Of a stretch of 44,419 nt of DNA, positions 1 to 6,955 are shown piece after piece; position 1 is the first letter of the stretch; each line of letters begins with the position of its first letter. Source of the stretch: Betaproteobacteria bacterium RIFCSPLOWO2_02_FULL_68_150. Lineage in GTDB: Bacteria > Pseudomonadota > Gammaproteobacteria > Burkholderiales > SG8-39. The DNA lies in assembly GCA_001771975.1 (NCBI GenBank), contig MERE01000180.1, positions 1-44,419 of the forward strand, given 5' to 3'. The notes below the pieces were generated by a model. That model did not search any database. It was given only the letters and a program-made list of their open reading frames with translations, and was not told the origin of the DNA. The translations under genes were made by a program, and so were the position numbers.

Positions 1-1105
1 CGACAGGCTGTGCCAGACCTTTCAGCGTGAGTTCGCCCAGCGGTTCGGCGTCGACCAGGTCTTCAACGAGATTCAGCACCCGCTGGCAGATCAGAATTTG
101 GCCGGATTTGGCCTCAGTACAAAGACGCGAGGCCAGGTTGGGGATGGTGCCGATCGCGGCATAGTCGAAGCGGCCCTCGAAGCCGATCCTGCCCAGCGTC
201 GCATAACCCTGAGCGATGCCGACGCCAAATCCGACCTCATGCCCTCGCCGGCGCCAATGCGCACCCAGTTCCGCGGCGCGCTCGCGCATTGCAACCGCCA
301 TGCGGATCGCGCGCGCCGCAGCATCCGGACAGGGTGTCAGATCGTTGAACAGCACCATCAGACCGTCGCCCAGGAAGCGCTCCAACGTACCTTCATAGCG
401 ATGAATGATCTCACCCAGTGCCGCGTGATACTCACGCAACACCTCCATCACTTCCTCCGGCTCGGCGGCTTCGGCCAGCGCAGTGAAGCCGCGCAGGTCA
501 CAGAACACCACCGCCACGTTGCGGCGGTGGCTCTCCAGCAAGTGGTCGTCCCCGGTGGAGATCACCAAATCGGCAAGTTGCGGCGCGAGGTAGCGCTTCA
601 GGCGCCTGACGCGCTCGATCTCGTCGAGCTGCGTCGCCACACGCTGCTCGAGCGTCCGGTTCCATTCGGCCAGCTCGTCGGACTGGGTCTGCAGGCGGGC
701 GGCCTGCTCCTGGACGGTGTCATGCAGCGCCTTGATGCGCAGGATGGATTTGACGCGCGCCAGCAGCGCTGCATGATCCACGGGTTTGGTGAGGTACTCG
801 TCACCGCCGCTGTCCAGTCCCGCGACGATATCGCGCGAATCGCTCCTGGCGGTGACCAGGATGATCGGCATGAACGGCAGCGCGGGGTCAGCCTTCAGCA
901 AGCGGCAGACCTCGAATCCGTCGCGCTTCGGCATCATGACGTCGAGCAGAATCAGATCCGGCCGATACTCGCGCGCGCTCTCGAGCGCCTGCTCGCCATC
1001 CACCGCGGTAACGATTTCATATCCCTGGCTGGCCAATCGGGTCTGCAGGATGTCCAGGTTGGCGGCGTTGTCGTCGGCGATCAGGATGCGTGGCGGCGAT
1101 CTCAT
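1..1105 (-). CDS. Response regulator with class III adenylate/guanylate cyclase output domain (3' end outside window)
   Basis: Reading the minus strand from the ATG at 1105-1103 gives MRSPPRILIADDNAANLDIL, a receiver domain with acidic pair D11/D12, phospho-acceptor D55 (LILLDVMMP) and the KPVDH lysine. A coiled linker (about 125-165) leads to a class III nucleotidyl cyclase domain: metal aspartates in CDLRGFT and GDGLMV, and NLASR holding the transition-state Asn/Arg. The usual substrate-specifying lysine before the GD motif is Arg (ERFLGD), so adenylate versus guanylate specificity is uncertain. The gene runs off the left edge without a stop, after an EPLGELTLKG segment typical of the end of this domain, so little is missing. 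It lies 22 nt after the CheY-like regulator and very likely shares its transcript with the histidine kinase. Expected role: make a cyclic nucleotide in response to phosphorelay input. Confidence 0.9.
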   Translation of the reverse strand, partial: MRSPPRILIADDNAANLDILQTRLASQGYEIVTAVDGEQALESAREYRPDLILLDVMMPKRDGFEVCRLLKADPALPFMPIILVTARSDSRDIVAGLDSGGDEYLTKPVDHAALLARVKSILRIKALHDTVQEQAARLQTQSDELAEWNRTLEQRVATQLDEIERVRRLKRYLAPQLADLVISTGDDHLLESHRRNVAVVFCDLRGFTALAEAAEPEEVMEVLREYHAALGEIIHRYEGTLERFLGDGLMVLFNDLTPCPDAAARAIRMAVAMRERAAELGAHWRRRGHEVGFGVGIAQGYATLGRIGFEGRFDYAAIGTIPNLASRLCTEAKSGQILICQRVLNLVEDLVDAEPLGELTLKGLAQPV

Positions 1106-1127
1106 GGGGGTTGCACCGCGCCGACCC

Positions 1128-1493
1128 TCAGGTCAGCAGTTCCCGCACTTTGGCCAGCAATTGCCGCGGGCTGAAGGGCTTCGCGACGTAGGCATCGGCT
1201 CCCGCGGCACGTGCTTTCGCCTCGTCTTCGCTCAGTGCGTAGGAGGTGACCACGATGATCGGAATATGACGCAGGTCGGCATTGGCCTTGATGCGCCGCG
1301 TTGCCTCATAGCCGTCGAGCAGCGGAAGCTGCACATCCATGAGGATGAGGTTCGGGCGATGCAGCACGGCCATGCGAACGCCTTCTTCGCCGTTCACCGC
1401 CTCGACGAGATCGAATCCAGCGCTGCTCAGCAGGTCGCGCAGGATTCGCCGGTTGTCTTCCTGGTCTTCGACCACAAGGATGCGATGGGTCAT
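1128..1493 (-). CDS. Single-domain response regulator (CheY/DivK type)
   Basis: This 121-residue protein is a receiver domain with no output domain. Visible landmarks are E9/D10 (metal), D53 (phospho-acceptor in LILMDVQLP), T82 and K104 (VAKPF). The length and the MDVQLPLLDGYEATR segment are typical of DivK-like receivers that pass phosphate on or act through protein contacts. The start codon overlaps the stop of the upstream histidine kinase by 4 nt (ATGA), so the two are translationally coupled and this is the probable first acceptor of the kinase. The cyclase-linked receiver follows 22 nt later. The order of phosphotransfer among the three proteins is inferred. Confidence 0.93.
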   Translation of the reverse strand: MTHRILVVEDQEDNRRILRDLLSSAGFDLVEAVNGEEGVRMAVLHRPNLILMDVQLPLLDGYEATRRIKANADLRHIPIIVVTSYALSEDEAKARAAGADAYVAKPFSPRQLLAKVRELLT

Positions 1494-3034
1494 GTTGACG
1501 CCTTGCGCCGGTCCGGGCGCACCAAAATCGTCCGCCGCTCCACCTGCAGCGGCAGCGTGAAATGGAATACCGATCCGCCTCCAGGCTCCGACTTCAGCCA
1601 GATCCGCCCGCCGTGCATCTGGATGATCTTTTTCGAGATCGAAAGGCCAAGGCCGGTGCCGCCCTTGGCTTTGGTGCTGGAGCTGTCGACCTGCTGAAAC
1701 TCTTCGAAGATCCGTTGCTGATCCTCGGCCGCGATCCCTGGTCCGTCATCAGACACGGAGACGTGGAAGGCGCCATCGGCCACCTCCGCCGCCACCGCAA
1801 TCTCGCCGCAGTCGCTGAACTTGATGGCATTGCCGACGATATTCAGGAGCACTTGAGTGATGCGGCGCTCGTCACCGGTGCCATGGGGCAAATCCCCGGC
1901 AATGTGGACTCTGCAGACGAGCCCCTTCTCGGCCATCAGCGATTCGGTTGCGGTCACCACCGTCTGGACCACTTGCTGCATCGAGTAATCGGCCGTCGAA
2001 AGGGTCAATTGGCCGGCCTCGATCTTGGACAGGTCGAGGACGTCGTTGATCAGGTTGAGCAGATGGCGCCCGTTGCTCTGCACGCGAGCCAGGATGTCGC
2101 GAATCTTCTCCGGCACGGCGCCGTAGATGCCGTCCTGGATGAGTTCCGTGTAGCCGAGGATGGCGTTCAAGGGCGTGCGCAATTCATGGCTCGTGTTGGC
2201 GAGGAACTGCGATTTATGCCGACTGGCCGTCTCCAGCTGCTGGTAGAGGCGCCCCAGCTCTTCGCTTGTCCGGTTGACATCGGCCGCCAGCGTGCCCAGT
2301 TCGTCCCGGTTGGCGACCTCCAGGCGCCGCGTGAAGTCGCCGGCCGCAATCTCGCGCAGGCGTGCCTCGATCTCCGTCACGGGCTCGACCACCGACGCGG
2401 AGATGAGATAACCGAGCGCCAGCGCCAGCGCGATGCTGCCCAGCGCAAAGATGACCAGGAACCACTGAGAATGAACGTACGCCTGCTTGCTTGCTGCGAT
2501 GCTCGCGACAATGTCGGCCTCGGCAATGTTGACCAACTTGACGGTCGCGCTCTCGAGACGGTCAGCCAGCGGCCTCGCCTTCGCAAGCTGCATCTCCCGT
2601 GCGGCGCCAACCTGCCCGCCACGGATCAACCCGACGGTCTGGGTCACGACAGCGACGAACCGCTCGTAATCCTGCCGGATCTGCCCGATCAGCTCCGCTT
2701 CCTCTTTTGCCACGAACTGCAGCCAATCCAGGTCGTAGTCAAACTGGTTGAGCTGGCGCAGCGTCGCATCCAGCGTACGCTCCTCCGGCACCAGCAGCGC
2801 CGAGGCGACGCTGTAGAGCTGGTTGGTCGACTCGAGCTGGAGCCGACGGTAGGCAGCGATTTTGCGCTGCAGCGTAATCAACTCTTCGGTCTGCTGGTTT
2901 ACGCTGCTCAGCGAGCGCAGGCCGACGGCCCCCACAATGATGAGCAGAGCCACCATCACGAGCAACGCCACCAGCAGCTTGGTCTGGACTCGTGCCGGCA
3001 CACGGGCCACCAAAGCCACAAGCAGGCGTTTCAT
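1490..3034 (-). CDS. Membrane sensor histidine kinase with HAMP domain
   Basis: I use the ATG at 3034, giving 514 residues (MKRLLVALVARVPARVQ), because a membrane segment follows directly. A longer frame from an ATG at 3121 would add 29 non-hydrophobic residues; neither start has a strong ribosome site. Layout: TM1 about 18-38, a mostly helical periplasmic sensor about 40-190, TM2 191-213, HAMP about 214-266, HisKA with the phosphorylated His283 (SHELRTPLN), then the ATPase with N box (NIVGNAIKF, 398-406), G1 (DDGPGIA, 429-435) and G2 (GGTGLGLS, 458-465). There is no receiver domain. It is coupled to the single-domain regulator and transcribed divergently from a periplasmic substrate-binding protein. 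The signal sensed is unknown. Confidence 0.92.
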   Translation of the reverse strand: MKRLLVALVARVPARVQTKLLVALLVMVALLIIVGAVGLRSLSSVNQQTEELITLQRKIAAYRRLQLESTNQLYSVASALLVPEERTLDATLRQLNQFDYDLDWLQFVAKEEAELIGQIRQDYERFVAVVTQTVGLIRGGQVGAAREMQLAKARPLADRLESATVKLVNIAEADIVASIAASKQAYVHSQWFLVIFALGSIALALALGYLISASVVEPVTEIEARLREIAAGDFTRRLEVANRDELGTLAADVNRTSEELGRLYQQLETASRHKSQFLANTSHELRTPLNAILGYTELIQDGIYGAVPEKIRDILARVQSNGRHLLNLINDVLDLSKIEAGQLTLSTADYSMQQVVQTVVTATESLMAEKGLVCRVHIAGDLPHGTGDERRITQVLLNIVGNAIKFSDCGEIAVAAEVADGAFHVSVSDDGPGIAAEDQQRIFEEFQQVDSSSTKAKGGTGLGLSISKKIIQMHGGRIWLKSEPGGGSVFHFTLPLQVERRTILVRPDRRKAST

Positions 3035-3323
3035 GCGCCGGGGGCAGTTCGAAAACCAGCAGGAAAATTCACTCGCCCTGGCCGCGTCCCGCAATGAGGA
3101 ATCGGCGCACACATGAGGCACGCCGACCGGCGCAGCGCGTGACGGATGGGCAAATCATGCAATGGCGGATACTGCTCCCAGCGATATCGTTCAGGCAAGT
3201 GCAAGTGCAGGCTGTGACGCGGGCAGGCAGCCTGAGCCAGCGTCCATCGCATCGGGCGGAGAAACGCATCACGCAGGGTAGCAACTGGCGCATACTCGAT
3301 CAACTCGACAAGGAGACGGAGCC

Positions 3324-4334
3324 ATGACCCGACAGCGCTGGAGCCGGCGATGTTTTCTGAGCGCCGCGGGAGCACTCGGCGCGAGCGGTGTGTTGCATCC
3401 GCGGTTGGGATCGAGCGCCGATGCGGCTCCGGAAACGCGACGCATCCGCCTGGCGCGAGCTTCGGCGATCTGCTTTGCGCCCATTTTCGTGGCGGGCGAT
3501 GGATTGCTTCAGGCCGAAGGCATTTCGGACGTGGCAATTGCCGATGCGCGCCCTACCACGGTCGCGGCATTCCAGGAAGGTATCGCGGATATCGGCGCCA
3601 CCGACGTGCCGACGGCGCTTGTCAATCTGGACAAGGATGCGGACCACATCGTCGTTCTCGGCGGCATGCATTCGGGTTGCTATGAATTGTTCTCGGCTGG
3701 CAACGTACGCAGCATCCGCGAATTGAAAGGCAAGAGCATTGCGGTGCCCGGCTTGGGTTCCGGACGCTATCTCACGCTGTCTGCGATGCTCTCGCACGTA
3801 GGTCTGAATCCTCGCAAGGACGTCAACTGGGTATCGCATCCGGCACCGGATGCGATACGCCTGCTGGCGGAGGAAAAGGTGGACGCGTTTCTGGGTTTTC
3901 CACCCGAACCGCAGGAGTTGCGCGCAAGAAAAATCGGCCGCCTGATCCTGAGCACGACCACGGACCGGCCATGGTCAGGGTATTACTGCTGCGTGATCGT
4001 CGCGCGCAGGGACTTCGTACGCTCGAATCCTGTCGCCACGAAGCTCGCGCTCAGGGCCATATTGAAAGCGGCCGCGCTGTGCACGAACGAACCCGCGCGC
4101 GCGACGCAGACGCTGGTGAAGCTCGGACTGACACAAAAGTATGAATACGCACTCGAAATGATGAAGGAACTGCCATATTCGCGCTGGCGCGCATACGATA
4201 CCGCAGATTCGATGCGTTTCTATGCGCTGCGACTGCTTGAAGCCGGGCTGATCCGATCGACGCCGCAGAGTCTGATCGCACGGGGCGCGGACCTCCGGTT
4301 TCTGGATCAATTGAAGGGCGAACTGAAGGCGTGA
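3324..4334 (+). CDS. Tat-exported NMT1/SsuA-type ABC substrate-binding protein, orphan
   Basis: 336 residues. The N terminus reads SRRCFLSAAGALGASG, a twin-arginine signal (S-R-R-x-F-L) followed by a hydrophobic stretch and a likely cleavage near ADAAP. The mature part has the NMT1/THI5/SsuA periplasmic-binding-protein pattern: a first strand around RIRLARASAICFAPIFVAG, AAFQEGIADIGATD, and LKGKSIAVPGLGSGRYL at the start of the second lobe. This family feeds sulfonate, nitrate, thiamine-precursor or similar importers, but no permease or ATPase gene lies in the window. A good AAGGAG ribosome site (3310-3315) sits 8 nt before the ATG. It is divergent from the histidine kinase, with a shared upstream region of about 290 nt in which I found no convincing promoter. 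It may serve a distant transporter or present a ligand to the kinase (inference). Confidence 0.85.
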   Translation: MTRQRWSRRCFLSAAGALGASGVLHPRLGSSADAAPETRRIRLARASAICFAPIFVAGDGLLQAEGISDVAIADARPTTVAAFQEGIADIGATDVPTALVNLDKDADHIVVLGGMHSGCYELFSAGNVRSIRELKGKSIAVPGLGSGRYLTLSAMLSHVGLNPRKDVNWVSHPAPDAIRLLAEEKVDAFLGFPPEPQELRARKIGRLILSTTTDRPWSGYYCCVIVARRDFVRSNPVATKLALRAILKAAALCTNEPARATQTLVKLGLTQKYEYALEMMKELPYSRWRAYDTADSMRFYALRLLEAGLIRSTPQSLIARGADLRFLDQLKGELKA

Positions 4335-4354
4335 TGGGTGTCGCGCCGCGCCTG

Positions 4355-4384
4355 CCGCCTGAAGCTAGCTAGGCCGCCAGGCGG
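4355..4384. terminator. Possible bidirectional terminator hairpin between convergent genes
   Basis: Perfect 7-nt arms CCGCCTG (4355-4361) and CAGGCGG (4378-4384) flank a 16-nt loop that itself contains the palindrome AGCTAGCT (4363-4370). It lies where the binding-protein gene and the hydrolase gene converge and overlaps the last codons of the hydrolase. There is no T-run on either side, so it is not a classical intrinsic terminator. Confidence 0.3.
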
Positions 4385-5259
4385 TACCGCCCGTTCTCGA
4401 GCACGATTGCGCCGGTTCGCATCAGCCGCTCGAGGTGCTTGCCCATGATCGCGCCTTCGCCCCACTCGTAGAACTCCTTCGGCTCGCGCGGCTTGCGGTA
4501 CACGATCCATTGGTTGACGATCTCGTCCATCGTGCGCGGCACGGCGAGGCAATCGAGCAGCTTCGCCTCGCGCTCGTCGATCACGGCGCGATAGCGCCCG
4601 AATAGCGCGCTCACGTCGCCCTCGAAGTAGCCGGTCTCATGGCTCGTCAGCCAGACGCGCGCCGGGATCCGGCGCAGACGCTCGATCGACGCCATCAGCT
4701 CGTCGAGCGACGAATCGCGGTCGCCGTACCACGGGCCGAAACGCGTCAGGTCGTAGTCGCCCATGAAGAGCACCGCCGGCTCGCGGAAGAAAAACGCCAG
4801 ATGTCCGGGCGTGTGCCCCGGTGTAGGAATGATCTCGACGCTGCAGCTGCCGAGGTCGATCACTTCGCCCGGCCGCAGCCAGCCGCTGGCTTTGCGCGGC
4901 TGGTAGTGAAATTCTTCCACCAGCGTCTTGCGCCAGTAGCTGCGCTGCGACTCGCCCTGCATGCCGTACCAGTCCATGAACGACTCGACGCCGGATAGCG
5001 GTTCGGCCTCGAGCGGCGACTGACGGAAGGGTAGGTCCTCGAACAGGTTCATTCCCGCGATGTGGTCCTCGTGCCAGTGCGACAACCACACCTCGCGCAC
5101 GCCCGGACCTTCACGCAGCGCCTTGAGGTGGTCGCGGTCGGCGCCGGTGTCGATCAGCACACCGGCGTCCTCCACGTAGACGCAGTTCACGAAGGGGTAC
5201 TTGCCGCGGTTGCCCCCGGGCACGAAGCGGACGGGACCGATGCTGCGCTCTTGGCTCAT
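4369..5259 (-). CDS. MBL-fold metallo-hydrolase
   Basis: 296 residues. The metallo-beta-lactamase metal-binding set is visible: HWHEDH at 61-66 (H61, H63, D65, H66), GHTPGH and MGDYDL further on, and a late His in TSHETG. The last 60 residues (LDCLAVPRTMDEIVNQW...) look like the small winged-helix tail seen in RNase Z/glyoxalase II-like and LACTB2-like members. The substrate cannot be told; the family covers thioesters, phosphodiesters and lactones. The start ATG overlaps the stop of yhbY by 4 nt. The three-gene minus-strand unit (ligase remnant, yhbY, this gene) suggests cotranscription from the region near 6170. Confidence 0.88.
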   Translation of the reverse strand: MSQERSIGPVRFVPGGNRGKYPFVNCVYVEDAGVLIDTGADRDHLKALREGPGVREVWLSHWHEDHIAGMNLFEDLPFRQSPLEAEPLSGVESFMDWYGMQGESQRSYWRKTLVEEFHYQPRKASGWLRPGEVIDLGSCSVEIIPTPGHTPGHLAFFFREPAVLFMGDYDLTRFGPWYGDRDSSLDELMASIERLRRIPARVWLTSHETGYFEGDVSALFGRYRAVIDEREAKLLDCLAVPRTMDEIVNQWIVYRKPREPKEFYEWGEGAIMGKHLERLMRTGAIVLENGRYRLAA

Positions 5260-5657
5260 GCCTTGCCTCGGTTTCCCCTACGGGAGCGCGCGGCGCTTGC
5301 GCGAGTTGCACGAGCCGACGTCTTCGGTCGAGGCCTTGACGCGCTGACGTCCGGCCGCGGGACCGTCTTCTCTGGTTCTGGTTTTCTGCGGTAGAGCACG
5401 AGCACCTTGCCGATGTGCTGCACCGGCTGCGCCGCGCAGCGCTCGCAGATCGCCGCCATGGCGACGTCGCGCGCCGCGCGCGCAAGGCCCGCCGCGCGTA
5501 CCTTGATCAGCTCATGGGCGGCGAGCGCGCGTTCGATTTCGGCGAGCACCGCGTCGCTCAGCCCGTCGTCGCCGAGCCACACGACCGGCTCGAGCGCATG
5601 CGCGCGCGCCTTGAGCGCCTTGCGCTCGGCGGGCGATAGCGAGTCGCCCGCGCTCAT
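5256..5657 (-). CDS. yhbY: YhbY family CRM-domain RNA-binding protein
   Basis: 133 residues from the ATG at 5657 (MSAGDSLSPAERKALKARAH). The first 95 residues are a single CRM domain: LKARAHALEPVVWLGDDGLSD and ALAAHELIKVRAAG match the YhbY core, which binds pre-50S ribosomal particles in Escherichia coli. The last 40 residues are a low-complexity basic tail rich in R, S, A and T, probably disordered. The start overlaps the stop of the acyl-CoA ligase remnant by 4 nt, and its stop overlaps the start of the hydrolase. In betaproteobacteria yhbY typically sits divergent to rlmE-ftsH; here about 3.6 kb containing remnants and a cyclase separates them. Confidence 0.9.
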   Translation of the reverse strand: MSAGDSLSPAERKALKARAHALEPVVWLGDDGLSDAVLAEIERALAAHELIKVRAAGLARAARDVAMAAICERCAAQPVQHIGKVLVLYRRKPEPEKTVPRPDVSASRPRPKTSARATRASAARSRRGNRGKA

Positions 5658-6168
5658 GCGGGAAACCGTTGGCGCAGCTTCACCTTGCAGAACTTGCCGG
5701 TGGAAGTGCGCGGGATCGCATCGAGAAACTCGAAACGCTCCGGCAGCTGCCATTTGGCGAAGGCGCTCGCGAGATGCGCGCGCAGCTCTTCCGGCGTGGC
5801 GCACTTGCCCGGCTTGAGCACCACGCAGGGCAGCGGCCGCTCGCCCCACTTCGCATCGGGCACCGCGATGACCGCGGCTTCCTGCACTGCCGAATGCGCC
5901 ATCAGCAGGTTCTCCATGTCGACCGAGCTGATCCACTCGCCGCCCGACTTGACCAGGTCCTTGCTGCGATCGGTGATGCGCAGATAGCCGTGGGCGTCGA
6001 GCGAAGAGCGAAGCAATGCCGGGCGAGCGACTTGTCGGGCAGGCGGCTGACGATCCCGGATTCGGCGTACAGCCGGCCGGCGCGCTCGAGCAGGTGATCG
6101 AGCGACAGCGGCACGCGCTGCATGGTCGAGCGGATCACCGATTCACTATCATTCCGCATGAAAGTCAT
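5654..6168 (-). pseudogene. Acyl-CoA ligase (AMP-forming) remnant, internally deleted and frameshifted
   Basis: Two pieces of one ligase lie on the minus strand in different frames. The 5' piece starts at the ATG at 6168 or 6159 and reads SVIRSTMQRVPLSLDHLLER...YAESGIVSRLPDKSLARH, like the first 45 residues of long-chain fatty-acid CoA ligases. At about 6015-6035 the frame shifts by one and reads SSLDAHGYLRITDRSKDLVK, the hinge and C-terminal domain, through to the catalytic-lysine region RTSTGKFCKVKLRQRF and a stop at 5656-5654. A full enzyme has about 540 residues, so roughly 380 codons, including the AMP-binding core, are absent. The C-terminal piece could be made from a TTG at 6016 but cannot be an active ligase. 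It is translationally coupled to yhbY. Confidence 0.8.
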
Positions 6169-6223
6169 CGTACACTCCCGGCCGGAGAATACCTGAGGCA
6201 TTCACTTGGAGGAGGAGACCATC

Positions 6224-6370
6224 ATGAAGCGCATGCTGATTCCGGTCGCAACCCTGATTTCCGCCAAGATCAGTACCAACCAGGACGACTTCGCGCCGAT
6301 CGAGTCGGTGCAGCGGATGCGTTTCGACGGCAAGCAATGGAACTTCTTCGGCGAGGTGATGGGCAAGTGA
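6224..6370 (+). pseudogene. Possible remnant of a LivK-type branched-chain amino acid binding protein
   Basis: A 48-residue frame with a strong ribosome site GGAGGAGGAG (6208-6217). It opens MKRMLIPVATLIS, resembling the start of a signal peptide, and ends NQDDFAPIESVQRMRFDGKQ followed by WNFFGEVMGK, which resembles the extreme C terminus of periplasmic LivK-type (Peripla_BP_6) proteins. An intact protein has about 380 residues, so the middle appears to have been lost in frame near codon 13. The divergent acyl-CoA ligase remnant fits: such ligases often neighbour liv transporters. Alternatively it is a genuine small protein; the identification rests on short similarity recalled by eye. Confidence 0.5.
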
Positions 6371-6398
6371 TGCCGGCGCACTGACGCGATCGCGGCGC

Positions 6399-6953
6399 AT
6401 GACTGGCGTGACTCGTTTGGGCGATGCCGCCCAGTCGCAAACGCGGGACCTGAGGGCCGCCATCAGCGCGCTGCGCGCGGAGCTCGAGCAGCTGCAGGAG
6501 CGCCTGGCGAACGCGCAGACCGACGCGGCGACGGCCGTCGGCGCCGATGTGGCGCAGTTGAAAAGCACGATCGCGGCGCTGCGCGGCGAGCTCGAACGCG
6601 AACGCGCGCTGCGCGACGACGCGGTGCGCGAGGCGCAGGGCGCCCGCCAGGCCGAAGCCCAGCAGCTCAAGGCGACGATCGGCACCCTGCGCGAGGCGCT
6701 CGACCAGGCGGGCCACGACGCCGAAGAGCGCCGGCGCGAGGCGGGCGCTGCGGCGAAGGACGAAATCGCCCAGCTGCGCGCCGCTGCAACGGCGCTGCGC
6801 GAGGCGCTCGAGGCGGCGCAGGCGGCGCACGACGAGGCCGTGGCGGCGCTCGAAAAGCAGCATCGCGCCGAAATGGCCGAGCTGCAGGCGACGGTGCGCG
6901 CCCTGCATGCGCGGTTTCACGGTGCGGCGGGCGGCAAGACGAAAGCGAGGTAG
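6399..6953 (+). CDS. Predicted coiled-coil protein upstream of adenylate cyclase
   Basis: 184 residues, nearly all charged/alanine/leucine heptad sequence from about residue 15 to 170. It contains related segments of about 30 residues, seen as AAISALRAELEQLQ, LKSTIAALRGELERE, LKATIGTLREALDQA, LRAAATALREALEAA and LQATVRALHARF. No signal peptide, membrane segment or catalytic motif is visible. It lies 2 nt before the GTG of the GAF-cyclase gene, so coexpression is very likely and a scaffold or regulator role for the cyclase is possible (inference). The start at 6399 has only a weak ribosome site. The codon usage matches the neighbours; the strong composition bias means similarity searches would be dominated by coiled-coil hits. 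Confidence 0.7.
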   Translation: MTGVTRLGDAAQSQTRDLRAAISALRAELEQLQERLANAQTDAATAVGADVAQLKSTIAALRGELERERALRDDAVREAQGARQAEAQQLKATIGTLREALDQAGHDAEERRREAGAAAKDEIAQLRAAATALREALEAAQAAHDEAVAALEKQHRAEMAELQATVRALHARFHGAAGGKTKAR

Positions 6954-6955
6954 CG

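Noticed and set aside
98..3121. Long plus-strand frames opposite the signalling operon
   Set aside because: They mirror the response regulators and kinase in codon structure and have no motif; the minus strand gives clear receiver, cyclase and kinase domains.
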